64,000 nucleotides of DNA, from assembly GCA_945643635.1 (NCBI GenBank), contig CALZFC010000035.1:3798501-3862500 (forward strand). The letters are read 5' to 3'. The position numbers were made by a program, and so were the translations under genes. This document shows positions 12,633 to 23,406 of the stretch, piece by piece. Below the pieces are notes generated by a model. The model was given only the letters and a program-made list of their open reading frames with translations, was not told the origin of the DNA and did no database searches. Each line of letters starts with the position of its first letter. The first letter of the stretch is position 1. The DNA is from Allodiplogaster sudhausi (lineage: Eukaryota; Nematoda; Chromadorea; Rhabditida; Diplogasteridae).

Positions 12633-12960
12633 TTCTAACTCTCACTCTCTTCCTCCCAGTCACATCCGACGTTGACATACATACGGCCAAAAAGCCATGT
12701 GGCCATCTCACAATCGGCCCGATACAGCCATAAATTTATAAATTGATAAATCATAGGAGCACTACCTCAATCTTCCTGTTTCCGTCATACGGTTCAATTT
12801 TTTTTTAACATTACAAATCCAAGAATACTTATCCATCCATTGCCTTTTACTTCAATTTCTATCAATGCTTGCAAGAATTGATCAGTGTGAACCAGCTGTG
12901 TAGAATTTTATGCTCAATTTGTTTGAAAAAGGCACGCAAAGAAAGACTCTTCTGCTGCAT
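11100..12960. other. Gene-poor spacer, microsatellites, possible retroelement relic
   Basis: The stretch holds (CT)n blocks at 11455-11640, 12060-12145 and 12490-12640. An open plus frame at 12234-12480 reads MALQDRIRNVDLRRWTGTKN then a basic segment. This faintly resembles the tail that follows reverse transcriptase in RTE/R2-like elements (RIRDV...RWAGH). No catalytic motif remains. Nothing else convincing seen. Confidence 0.3.
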
Positions 12961-14074
12961 TTAGACGTGCTCATAGAGATCTCCATTGACACGTCCGCTG
13001 AAAAGCATGAACTTTTGTTCATTTGAGAGAGTTTTTTATTATTATTTCATATCTATAAAAGCTTATTGTTAGAAATGAAATTTTAAAAAAAGAAGAAAAG
13101 AAATAAGCGATGTTCTGGACTGACTTTTCTGCATAGTAGCAGAGCACCAAGAGTCCGTTAGCCATAATAGGCCTGTTGAAGCAGTAGCTCATGCCACAGC
13201 CAATCTTGATCGTTCGGTTCGCAACCATCTTGACAGAAACAATTAAGCAAAGTGCCATCTTGTGCGGTGGTGAAATTTTTCCATATTATTGAATAATAAT
13301 GATAATCAAAATCAATTCCCGACCTGCGCGGCATGGTTGATGCCGGTAAAGGCGACTTCCAAGCCGTAGTTTACGTCCTTCCAGCCAAAGTCCTGGAACT
13401 CCTTCTCCCATTCGGCTGCCGCTCGCGCTCCCATACCATCCTTCTTCAGCTGAATGCGATGGCATATCGTTTGATGAGACAGGCGGATAATACGCAAGAA
13501 ATAAATAAAAAAGGAGCTGTATTCCAGAAATGACACATCATAGAGTGTTCGCGTTACTAACATTGTTTCCCCACACAAAGTACGAGCTGACTGCCGGAGT
13601 GTCTGTATGGCACTTGTCGGCGTCTTTCTGCGCCGCGTCCGCCAGACCGCAGTCCCACTTCTATAAAGAAGTTCTATTATGATCGGCGACATAATTATGG
13701 CTGATAAACAGGGCTCATCAACGAAAAGGCTTCTCGACTCTCGCTCACCATGGGCGTAATCGGCGTCTTGGCAGCTGGCATTTGCATGCCCTTTGCGACG
13801 AAGTTTCCCGCCGAAACTGTGGCGCGCAGCTTGTTGTGGGCATCGAGAAGAGCTTGTTCCTCTGCTGCAGGAATGCCTCCAGGGCACGACTGACGCTGAG
13901 CAACCGCCGCTGAAATGGAGTGGACACGTAAGCCGAACATTCAATATCGCTGGTCAATTACGAGTGATGCTGTAATAAGCTTGGCTAACACATTTTTTTT
14001 TCCAAAAAAATATATAATAAAGGCGTCTTCATACCTACGACAAGTGCAAGCCCTGCCACGAGAACACTGTGCAT
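12961..14074 (-). CDS. CAP/SCP-domain secreted protein
   Basis: Six exons on the minus strand join in phase: 14074-14035, 13909-13749, 13660-13562, 13449-13324, 13228-13125, 12997-12961, giving 188 residues. The first exon and the start of the second encode a signal peptide (MHSVLVAGLALVVAAVAQ). The mature part has the CAP landmarks: LLDAHNKLRATVSAGN, WDCGLADAAQKDADKC, GINHAAQMVANRTIKIGCG, the CYYAEN turn and a VNGDLYEHV end. Cysteines match the single-domain nematode ASP/VAL family, and the length is normal. It is an exported protein; family members act in host interaction or general secretion, and the exact role is not inferable here. The first start is fixed by the signal peptide and a TATA box 61 bp upstream. 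The final exon is only 37 nt and would be missed if the previous exon were read through to a stop. Confidence 0.93.
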
Positions 14075-14134
14075 TCTTCGAAGAGAGAAGTCAAAGGAAT
14101 TGCCGAGTGACATTCCAACGCGGGCATCTGCACC

Positions 14135-14141
14135 TTTTATA
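14135..14141 (-). promoter_or_regulatory. TATA box of the CAP gene
   Basis: TATAAAA on the minus strand within GGTATAAAAGGTGC, 61 bp before the start codon at 14074. Confidence 0.7.
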
Positions 14142-14239
14142 CCGAAAATATTCGTTTGCTTTTATGGCTATTATTGGCAATCGGAAGTCAATGCAAAGAG
14201 TTGGAACAGGCGCCAAGTAGAGAGGAGCTCACTTCTTGT

Positions 14240-14990
14240 GACGATTTCGTTTTTTCCCCTTGCATGCTCAGCAGCTCCGCCCTTGCGATGCGTGTGGATT
14301 CTGGCGGCGCCCGCGAGGGATCATTGTAATCCCTCCCATCTTGGATCCCTCTAGCTAGCATTCATTAAGGCATCGAACCAACCGAAGAGAACCTATACAC
14401 CTTTAAACCTTTAATTGTCAATGCTGAATGAAAGATAGCAAAATAGAATAAATGTTTTTTTTCTAATTGTGACGCCGTTTCGCAAAGGAATTTTAACATT
14501 TCATAATTGAAAAATAGCGAGCTTTTATTTTCAACCAGAACGTTCAGCAGAGCAAAAGTCGCCTATTCCGCGGAAGCCTTCATAAGCTGTACAAACAAGA
14601 GTCCGCACTCGGGAGAATGTCATGAAGAATAACGCATCCGTTATGGCTTATCCAAACGCGTTCAGAAGCACCAATTTGGAACACAGAAATTCACTCATTT
14701 TAGCAACAACAAAAAACCACTCCCTTGTTCTCTTCATCGATTCCGCAATAACAATACTGCTTAGATATTGCAGAAAAGGATGCATATTGATGTACAATTG
14801 AAGCTTTACTCTTTTTGACAGCATTTATATCATGTCACATGCGCTGTTACTTGAAAACATGAATCAGGTTTCAAATAGTCAAAGTGAATGTTTCATTTCC
14901 ACACAGAAGTGAAAATACGTTACCATTTGATCAAAGATGGAAGTAAACAATTGAGCAGTGTTGGCTGGGAGTGGACAATGACTTTAGCGG
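14240..14990. other. Intergenic, no gene seen
   Basis: AT-rich spacer upstream of the CAP gene. No exon-like frame with good splice sites and no repeat recognised. Confidence 0.5.
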
Positions 14991-14991
14991 A

Positions 14992-15246
14992 CTATGAATA
15001 TGCGACAGGCAGCAGCTGATAGCACTCGCCCAAATGTCCACACACTCGTTGTGATGAGTACCGGCAATAAATTAATAAGGTTTGCGTTCCCACGTTCTGG
15101 ATTTATTTGAATTTCAGCAAGAAGTATGAAATATTAGCTTTATGTGAGCCAAATCCGTCTGCCGCACAGTAAGACTTACTCGATGTAGCGATTTGAAGAG
15201 AAGACGAAATTTGAAAATGTTCGCGGATCTTTGCCACGAGCTTTCC
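14992..15246 (-). CDS. Candidate two-exon fragment of a small protein
   Basis: A possible exon 15246-15180 lies between a polypyrimidine/CACAG acceptor and a consensus GTAAGT donor. It could join in phase to 15096-14992, which follows a CCAG acceptor and ends TAG, with CGHLGECYQLLPVAYS at its end. The C-x5-C spacing loosely recalls the end of saposin-B domains, but the other cysteines are not seen. A possible start lies at 15423. Weak. Confidence 0.25.
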
Positions 15247-15433
15247 CTGTGGCAGAGAGAGAAAGAGAGTGAAAAGAAGATATAAAAAAGAGAAAGCTTT
15301 CACAGAATAAAATAAACAGAGTTGAGCAATATAATAATGGATATAGGAGAAAGGGATTGCGAAGCTGCGCAAACGTTTCGGGATTTGAAAACTAGAGTGG
15401 AGGACTAACAATAAGAGGTCCATTTAAGCATTG

Positions 15434-15440
15434 TATAAAA
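15434..15440 (+). promoter_or_regulatory. TATA box
   Basis: TATAAAA within TTGTATAAAAGCATGG, 54 bp before the ATG at 15494. The spacing is like the other TATA-driven genes in this window. Confidence 0.6.
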
Positions 15441-15493
15441 GCATGGGCCTGTTCAGAGTAGAAGAGTCATTCGGATTCCCGAACAATAAGTAA

Positions 15494-15680
15494 AATGAAA
15501 GCCGCATTCGTTCTTGCAACCCTTTTGCTGACCGCTTGTAATGCAATTGAAAAGAAAATATTTTTTATTATATTATTTATATTTTAAACATTTAGCTAGC
15601 AAACAAAGTAGTGGTTAAAACATAGTAATTAATGGCTTATGTTAGTTTTCAAACTGAATTCCAGGATAACGTGCAATATG
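15494..15680 (+). pseudogene. Secretory protein gene remnant, first exons only
   Basis: ATG 15494 opens a clean signal peptide (MKAAFVLATLLLTACNA) behind a TATA box. A 15-nt exon-like piece bounded by TTCCAG and GTAAGT lies at 15666-15680, but joining it gives a stop. Ten bases later a TTAA-flanked inverted-repeat element begins, and no further exon is found beyond it. The gene therefore looks truncated, perhaps by that insertion. The family cannot be told. Confidence 0.45.
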
Positions 15681-15689
15681 TAAGTGACA

Positions 15690-16241
15690 TTAAAGGAGGT
15701 CTCCGGCGAATAATTAACATATCATTTTTTAAGCATGGATCAGTTCGTCTCATCGTAAAAATTAGATAGGGAAAGTTTGAATGTATTTCATCTTATCATT
15801 CCAGAGCTATATTCATTTTAAATATCACGGGTAGAGAATTGGCTACTGTAGATCTGAGCACCCTCCTACTTTGTATCGCTCGAGCGCATCAAAAACGCCA
15901 AATCCATCCATTTTGAAAAAAAGATCCGTTTATAACAAAACCGGCCAAATCCGAACCATATTCTTGAAATCGTGAATATCGGAGCACGCAACCGATACTG
16001 GCCGGAATTTTCTGAACACATCAGCTCCTTATACAATTGTTTAACCACAAATGTCTGTGGAGAGAGTGCAAGGGCAGCAGCACTGAAATGAGAGGATCAC
16101 AGCCTTACGAAAACGTGACGGGTAGAGAACTAGGCATATTTTAGCCAGTGACACCTTGAGGCCCTTCCGTGCGGGACACTTCATGGGTCAAATGCCTATT
16201 TTGAATTTCTTGTCCAAACATTCGCCGGAGACTTCCTTTAA
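15690..16241. mobile_element. TTAA-flanked inverted-repeat element (MITE), copy 1
   Basis: Starts TTAAAGGAGGTCTCCGGCGA at 15690 and ends with the reverse complement of TTAAAGGAAGTCTCCGGCGA at 16241. That is a roughly 20-bp terminal inverted repeat with one mismatch, with TTAA at both outer ends. No transposase inside. Inner sequence near 16048-16090 matches the other copies (TCTGTGGAGAGAG..GCAAGGGCAG). TTAA targets are typical of piggyBac and Kolobok relatives; the superfamily here is an inference. Confidence 0.8.
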
Positions 16242-16277
16242 GACAAGAGATAAGTTCATATTTGACAGTAATTCGAA

Positions 16278-16776
16278 TCAAAGTCTGCATTGCATTCTTC
16301 TCCCGCCTCTACAAAAAATCCACAGCCATGCAGCTAGGGAAAAGCATGAAAGGGCGAGATTGCAGGCGGTGAAAAGCGGAGGATACTGCAGGTATTCTTC
16401 TCTGTCTTGATCGCGCTGTTCGGCCGATTCTTGGAGGCAACTTGGGATGGAATGAGGTAGAACTGTTATTGGTTTTGTGAAGATGTCAAGAGTTAGGTCA
16501 GGATCAAGAAGGGGAGGAGAAGGAGGAGAGGCAGCGGCTCGGGCATGGAGAGAGTGATGCGGATGATGTTCTGCAGGTGGACATGACGACGGAGGCGTGA
16601 TGCCCGCACAACCATTCTCGTACTTTAGACACAGAGTGATCTGCAGCAGGAGGAGAGACAGCGAGAGAGAGAGAGAAAGAGCCAGAGAGAGAGCCAGAGA
16701 GAGAGAGAAAGAGAGAGAAATCCAGAGAGAAAGAGAGAGTGACAGAGAAAGAGAGAGTGACAGAGAAAGAGAGAGT

Positions 16777-16838
<62 letters not shown>

Positions 16839-19032
16839 AAGACACCCGTCAATGAGGGGAAAACTGCGAACCTGGCATTGAAATTGCAGAACTGGCCGGT
16901 CAGCGTATTTGAAGACGTGGTACGCTTGGGAAGCGACGCGGAGACTGGATTCATAATCTGGCGTCTGGAGAATATATTTATCGATACCGCATCTGAATAA
17001 CAGCTCGTTAGCAGAACTTGTTTTTTTTTAGAAACGCCGATAAGAATTTAACCCAGTTGCATTAATAACATCCACTCGGTCCCCGTAGCCGTTGTCTACG
17101 TAGCACGAGTGGACCAGCATTCCAAAAGTGTCCCTACCGTACTCGTCCAGACATTCCCATCTGATCAGAGAGAGAGAGATTGAGAGATCATTAAAAGAAT
17201 CCAGAGGATGAGAAGAACGATACCGATGATAGATGTGTTCGCCGAGTGTGGCGAATTCAACTTCGGGACCGTCGGGGCCGTCCCTTCTTAGAGTGTACTT
17301 GCATGTGGGCATTTGATACTGTTGCTCGCGGAGTTGAGTGGAGAGCATGCTGAAGGAGAGGAGACCGAGAGAGAGAGAGAGAGAGAGAGAACGAGAGAGA
17401 GAGAGATGAAGGGCGGTAGATTGAGACAGAGCGCATGAGCCCACATAATGTTGGTCCCACTATCCAATCGGACCGGGCCGTTGACATCTCTGCTCGGGAG
17501 CAACTGACCTCACCGATAGGGGCACCGTCACGTTCTTCTCCGCCTCCATGTAGAAACACTGGACTTTAACTGTGTGATCTACCTTTGTCATGAATCTGAA
17601 AGAAGAAATGAGAATGCTTACCGAAGCAGGAGGGAAAACCTCATGTGAAACATGAAGACGGCGGTCATTTCGACGTAGACTCCCGGAGGGTCGATCTCAG
17701 AGAGAATTTATGTACAATTTGTAGACTCAATTATTAATTTAATTTTTCTTCTCAACATTGAAAAGTGTAAAAAAAAGTTTTTTTTTTCAAAACATTTATC
17801 AAAACTTAGTTTCACCTACATAATATGTATGTATTATTTATAAATAAAAAAAAGATAGACGTACTGATCGATAGCGAAGAAGGTTGCATTGATTGAACGG
17901 GACGGAGAATGAGATGCTGAGCGGATCTTGCATGTCTCTCGCGCTCATCCGACATTCCTCGTCGTGGAAGTGGTCGAGCACGAAGACGAAGCCGTCAAAG
18001 GGCCGGCGAGTTCTCGCAACCACTCCGATTCTGTCGTGGCCGCAGACGATCTCCGGCTCGCCCGGCTCTCAAAAACCATATTCACTTTTGCTTTTTCCAA
18101 CTCATTTCTGTCTTAGACGTGAGAACAAACGAACCGAAATCTGTTTTACAAATATCAAGAGTTATAGCGTCAGAAATCTTTGTCTGTAGTTCGTCGAGTG
18201 ACTCGACAGTGAACGTCCGATCGGGGTTGCCACTGATCTACACGAAGAGCGAGATCATGGATAATTTTATATTGACCCTATCCTTCCTCGTATTCGTATT
18301 TTTAAAACTATTTTCTGCATGTTTTCGTTTAAAGTACCTTCAGCATCATTGGCCACCCTGTTACGGCCTCTTACTACATATCTGATTGCGCCATATACAT
18401 ATTTATCATATTTTCTGAGATGTTCTTTGTACTCTTCCTTAATGCAAGTCAGATAAACAATATATACATAAATATACACATCGTTTTGACACTCTTCACT
18501 CACCTCATGCAATTCATCCACATTGATGAGATTGCTCAGTCCGATTGCATAGACGGTAATTCCAGCCGCTTTCAGGGCCTCCGCAGGCTCCGTGATGTCA
18601 TCCTCAAGTGAGGACGTGGGCGCATGGAGGGAGGCAAAGCCGGAACCAACTTGTGACTGGCCATCAGTGAGGAGGACGAGGACACGTGGAATGTCTCCCC
18701 CACGCGCATCCCGGTAGGCATCGGAGAGCGCGAAGGAGAGCGCTACGCCCGTCCGAGTGGCGCCGCCCAAGAATGGCAGACTCAGCAGGGCAGATTCCAG
18801 CTGAAAGAGAAGAGTCTGTGCGGTTCACTGATCACAGATCACTGATCACTAGTCATTAGTCACTGTGGGTCATCCTAGTGTGTCTCACCTCAGCAAGATT
18901 TGTGTGATCAGTTAAACCGAAATGAAGTTGCGGCTTCTCAGAAAACTGCACAACACCGACGTGGGAGCCCGCAGGAGATACGCGTAGTGCTCGAGATAGC
19001 ATCACTGCGAACTCGGTCTGAACGAGAGAGAG

Positions 19033-19072
<40 letters not shown>

Positions 19073-19549
19073 GGAGAGAGATAGAGATAGAATGAGTGCG
19101 AACAGAGAGCGGAGAGAGATAGAGATATAGAGAAAGACATATATAGGAATAGATAGAGAGAGAGAATACAGCCAAGTAAAGAAGCGTAGAAAAAGCGAAC
19201 CTGGCTGGCAAAGTTGTTGTCGCCAACTGATCCTGAGCCGTCAAGAAGAAGAATCACATCCGCTGAGCGATTATGGAAGCATTCTAAACAAGTAAGAAGA
19301 AGAAGTCAATAAAAGTGGACGACGAAGTTGAGGAAAGATACTTTTCCTAATTTCATGATTTAACACTTTTTATTAGATCACGTTTGGTCACATCATACTA
19401 TATTAAATGGTGTATTAAATTATTATAGCAAAATAAGTGCCTTGGTTGAAGATGGTATCAACGAGTCCATTGTCGACGGGGACAGCGAAGAGATGGGGGA
19501 GACAAAGCAGAGTTATCACTCCGATCAATGACAGCCTTCTCAGCTTCAT
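16278..19549 (-). CDS. cut-6: Cuticlin with VWA and ZP domains, CUT-6 type
   Basis: Twelve minus-strand exons join in phase: 19549-19441, 19283-19201, 19017-18889, 18800-18504, 18237-18127, 18065-17865, 17695-17640, 17595-17514, 17318-17224, 17160-17053, 16992-16872, 16640-16278; 584 residues. A signal peptide (MKLRRLSLIGVITLLCLPHL) precedes a VWA domain with a full metal site: DGSGS, the Thr in GGATRTG, and LLTDGQS. A ZP domain follows (PEIVCGHDRIGVVARTRRPF, VKVQCFYMEAEKNVTVPLS, CKYTLRRD, WECLDEYG, FKYADRPVLQFQCQ, NGCAGITPP). A hydrophobic membrane segment (ACNLALSCFSLAAWLWIFC) with a short basic tail ends the protein. VWA followed by ZP and a C-terminal membrane helix is the C. elegans CUT-6 architecture, and the length agrees. 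Such proteins are processed and assembled under the cuticle or alae. The first intron needs a GC donor (CAAG|GCACTT). The boundary between exons 5 and 6 is the least certain. Confidence 0.93.
16656..16842 (+). repeat. (AG)n microsatellite in cut-6 intron
   Basis: AG-rich simple sequence that reads as a pyrimidine tract ahead of the last cut-6 exon. Similar tracts lie at 17366-17405 and 19022-19160 in the same gene. Confidence 0.9.
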
Positions 19550-19599
19550 TTGCTAGTATGCACCTGCATTACTTCATACGCGATAAGAGTCTTAATTCT

Positions 19600-19686
19600 G
19601 TCACATCTATATATTTAGAATGTACAAGCAAATATGTAAATAAATTTGCTGCATTCGAACAAAAGAACTACTAGGCACACGATGCC

Positions 19687-19718
<32 letters not shown>

Positions 19719-20560
19719 ATTGTCAATGAATAAACAACACGTTTCGAGTCTTGAGAATGAACTAGCATAGAGTTCACTACTCTTGCATGAGAAATGAAGA
19801 CAGTGAAAGGCATTGGTCGAGATTGGACAAGATATCTGGTGTGCGTATGGATCTCCAATCATCTCGTTCCTCTCCATCTCTCCATTCCTCGTCTTTTTCT
19901 TGCTCTCTCTATTTTCCTGTACCAGTTTTGGATGCTTCGAACGCCTGATTGTGACTGGCTTTTTTTTGTGGTTAACTTTCTATATCTCTTAAATATACAT
20001 ACATTTAAAAGACTATGGACTTTGAAGTCAAAAACATTATTTTGCAGGATTACATACATATTTCCTGGCGTCATTAATTAGCATAGACAGAATGCGGTTC
20101 GTCCGGAGAGTGAGAAAGTGTGAAAGAGAGAAGCGAGATGCTTTCATACAACCGGATTGTCCATCCTTATTTATGCTGTTGAAGAAAGGCTCATTCATAG
20201 CATCGAGCAGATTCAATCTCACTCTCATTGTCAGTTAGCAAGAAAGCGAAGATGGCGAGAAAACACACACACACGAGAGGAGATCGGCGATATCAGTGAA
20301 AAGAGAGAAGAAAAAGACAGGAGAAACAGGGAACAGAAATGAGAACAAGAGAGTAAGACATGGTCAAAAGGAATTGGTCCTGGCTGTAGATTGGCTTGAG
20401 AGATGATGTTTTAATATCGAAACATGTATAATGCTTCCTTAGCTTTGAAAAAAACACATTTATTTCACTCCTTAAAAATAAGAGGCATATTTCCTTATAG
20501 TCACTGAAAATTGATGTGTACATAGAGAAGAAGTTGAGAATCAAAAGTGGCATTCGAAGT
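19600..20560. other. Intergenic, no gene seen
   Basis: AT-rich spacer between the cut-6 promoter side and the 3' end of the chemoreceptor. Open frames here lack exon character. Confidence 0.5.
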
Positions 20561-20563
20561 TGA

Positions 20564-22612
20564 TCATTTTACACACTCTGATGGCGTCTGCGCTGCATAC
20601 GCTGCATATGTCGAAGGCGCCCTGCCACTTGCAGCGCTAAAAAAGATTTGATAAATGGTTTGAATATGATACAACGTTCAGTCGATTCATGTGTAGTTAT
20701 CAATAATTATACGGTTTAAGCCTTGAAAATAGATTACTAAATGAGGAGTTAACTGTGGATACTTACTCGCTAACTGTAGCGGTTATGCCGATCTTGGCCA
20801 TACTGCATGGCAAGACGGCACGGATGATGATTCGTCGGATGCGAGAGTTGAAGATGAACATCAGCACGGCCGGAGAGAGCGCACGGTTATCGAGGAGATA
20901 GGTAGCCAACTATAGTAATGTTATTCAGCACTTTAGCAATATCACGATTGTCAGAATTCAGCACTTTAACAATGTCACGCTTGTCAGAGATGTTCCAAAA
21001 CCATGTACGGGCTAATATTACTACGCACTGCAGCTCGGGCCAGGCCAAATTTTGTTCCTGGCCTTGGTTTTGCACATCACTGGTCACGCTATGTACATCT
21101 TCATATGCCTAGCTTCGTTTATAAAAGAATCCCTTGAAAAACATACTTACTTCCATAAATGTGAAGATATTAGCAGCTTTTAAGCGAGGACAGTTCCAGA
21201 GGAGAAACTGAATGCATGAGGTTAATGAGCAATATATCTGCTACTTTTTTTTTTTATAAAGAAATATATCAATGAAAATGAAGATCAAAGTGCCTGATAA
21301 ATGCAAGCCGGAGTGTCAATGGCACACTGAGCGAGTCCATAGTAGACGAGTCTCAGCTCCATTCGATTCGAGCGGCTCCCCGAGGAGTGCAACATTCGGA
21401 TTCGGTAAGTGGTCGCTGCATAGAAGAGAAGAGAGAGAGCAGTTGTTGAGACGTGCACCGTCATCATCACTTGGTACGCGTTGTACTAAATCAACAAGAT
21501 TCATTACTAAATCAACAAGACTAGTTCATATATTTTCAAAAAAACAGTGATCAAAATAGACTTCTAAACGAAATTTTAAGAACATTAAAAAATATAACTA
21601 CCCAAGGCTTCTGGGAAAAGTCAGCGGCTCCTTTGTAGAGAACATCGTTCTCCTTTGTTATGAAGGGAGAGTACACAGTCGGAGTGAGCCAGTGCTCCCA
21701 CGTTGTTCCGAGGGCAGCCGCCAAGACAACAATCACACAGAATGGGAAGAAACGGCGCCAGAGCAGCTAAATAGTGAAATAAGCACGAAGGATCATTATT
21801 ATGCAATTCACGCATCAAACATTAGCAGGAACATGCATTATCGGTTCGCGTCGCACAACAAACCTCCTGACGAGAAAACTGGAAAAAGAAGACTGTCAAA
21901 CGGTTGACAGCGATGAAGACGTTGATGAACTTCTGGCTCATGTTACAAAAGAAAGTCAGCCTTAAAGCGACTGATTTTATGGCTCCGAACATTGTGTCAT
22001 CCTTGAAATGACAACGTACTTTAAAGCAGTCCCGAAAACGATTTGTGCTCCTTCGCTTGGGAAGAAGACGCCGATAAACGGAGACAACGTCACACGGGAC
22101 GCAAGGAACGACGAAATTAATAGTATTATGTCCTGAAAAACGTGAATGAAATGATTCCAAGGCTATTAATCACTCTGGAAGCACAAATAAAGAAAGTATC
22201 TTACTATTATTCCTCCTAGCAGAAAGAGGTTGTAGAATGTAGAGCCGCAGTCAATTTTTCGCCGTTGAATAACAATAACAATTTCAGCAATGTAAACCGC
22301 AGCGAGCCACGGCGCATACGCGAAGAAAACGAAGAACGTGAGCGTGAAGCCCATATTCTTTAAAGAAATAATATTTTAAATTTGGTTTAAGTTATCACTA
22401 TTTTCTAGGGTTTTCCCTTCACAAAGGTCTTGAATACGATTAAGATTTGGTTTTCACATTTCACTTTTTTTTTACATTTTCTGAATTGAATATGAGTGCC
22501 TTACCAATTCTAGCGCATCTTGATTGACATATTGAATGCGAATGAAGCAAATGTAATTAAGAACAGCAACAATTCGAGCAAAGAAGTGGATAAAGTTTGA
22601 AAGAGTCTGCAT
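20564..22612 (-). CDS. Serpentine chemoreceptor (7TM GPCR, SRG/SRV/SRT type)
   Basis: Nine minus-strand exons: 22612-22505, 22357-22205, 22132-22070, 22001-21864, 21766-21602, 21485-21294, 21207-21151, 20909-20767, 20636-20564; 363 residues. Seven hydrophobic segments can be read, including GFTLTFFVFFAYAPWL, FYNLFLLGGIIDIILLISSF, FINVFIAVNRLTVFFFQF (N-R at the end of TM3), FFPFCVIVVLAAALG, VHVSTTALSLLFYAATTYR and ALSPAVLMFIFNSRIRR. The arrangement, size and lack of a signal peptide fit nematode chemosensory receptors of the Srg superfamily; I favour srv-like. The 68-nt intron between exons 3 and 4 is inferred from phase. Exon 6 ends CAG|GCACTT, a likely GC-AG intron. Ligand unknown. Confidence 0.85.
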
Positions 22613-22832
22613 TTCTTACGGGATTTCATGTGAAGTTTTATTCAAAGTCGATTATTTTGTATAGATGTAGCCTCAAAAGAACAATTGTCCATACACGAAC
22701 AATAAGATGCAATTTCTCATCAAAATAATGTATATTTATTCTAATTCGAACTCTTTTAGCTGCATAGATTCAAAAACAGGCTCAAAAGAACAATTATGCA
22801 TTGTAGATTCAAATGATATCTAACAAGAGTTA

Positions 22833-22853
22833 CACACAAGAAAAAATACCATT
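22833..22853 (+). repeat. Left terminal inverted repeat of transposon
   Basis: Matches 29903-29883 on the other strand at 20 of 21 positions; the preceding TA repeats after the right end. Confidence 0.85.
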
Positions 22854-23406
22854 ACGAATAGTAGTCTCGTCGATGGTAAATACCATCGCCACAAAACTTG
22901 GGGGTAATTACTTTAAAACTGAGCAACTTCAAACTATTGTTTCAGATCCACTGGTCAAATACCATAAAAACTCGGCTCGGCGTGAATTACACCTGCCGGA
23001 ATGGTATTTTCGAGCTAGCGCTGGCAGCCCCCCCCCTCCTCCCTTCCTTCCTTGTCGCTTCACTGGCCAATCGATTAGCCTCGCCTATTTCATTCCACTT
23101 TGAATTGCATAACGAAAGCAACAACTTTTTATTTCAATCATCATCTAAGTACTTTTACCTGCAAAGTAACAGAACCCTGAGTCATCGAAAATTGACCAGT
23201 TAAAGATTGAAAGTCAACAATGAAAGTGGTTTAAGGAAACCAATTAGGCAAAAAAAAAACAACAACAACAAAGCAACAAAACAAATGTAAGTGGTTTAAA
23301 GAAACCAAAGTAATTAATAATTGCTTGCGAAACTAATTAGTTCAAAATATAATAGATTCTGATAAATGCAAATAGACATTTGTACTCTTTAAATAAGATA
23401 TGGAAT

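Noticed and set aside
12234..12638. 134-codon plus frame as a gene
   Set aside because: The second half is microsatellite and the first half is at best a retroelement scrap; no start or splice context.
13333..13533. Plus-strand frames over the CAP and cut-6 genes
   Set aside because: They are antisense shadows of well-supported minus-strand exons.
13312..13944. 210-codon minus frame as a single protein
   Set aside because: It runs through introns of the CAP gene and uses the correct CAP frame only in parts; the spliced model explains it.
21822..22160. 112-codon minus frame as one exon of the chemoreceptor
   Set aside because: Its first half is a wrong-frame reading of exon 3; the transmembrane sequence is in the other frame, so a short intron is preferred.
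16278..22612. Operon of cut-6 and the chemoreceptor
   Set aside because: They share a strand, but the gap exceeds 1 kb, the gene types are unrelated, and there is no sign of closely spaced genes.
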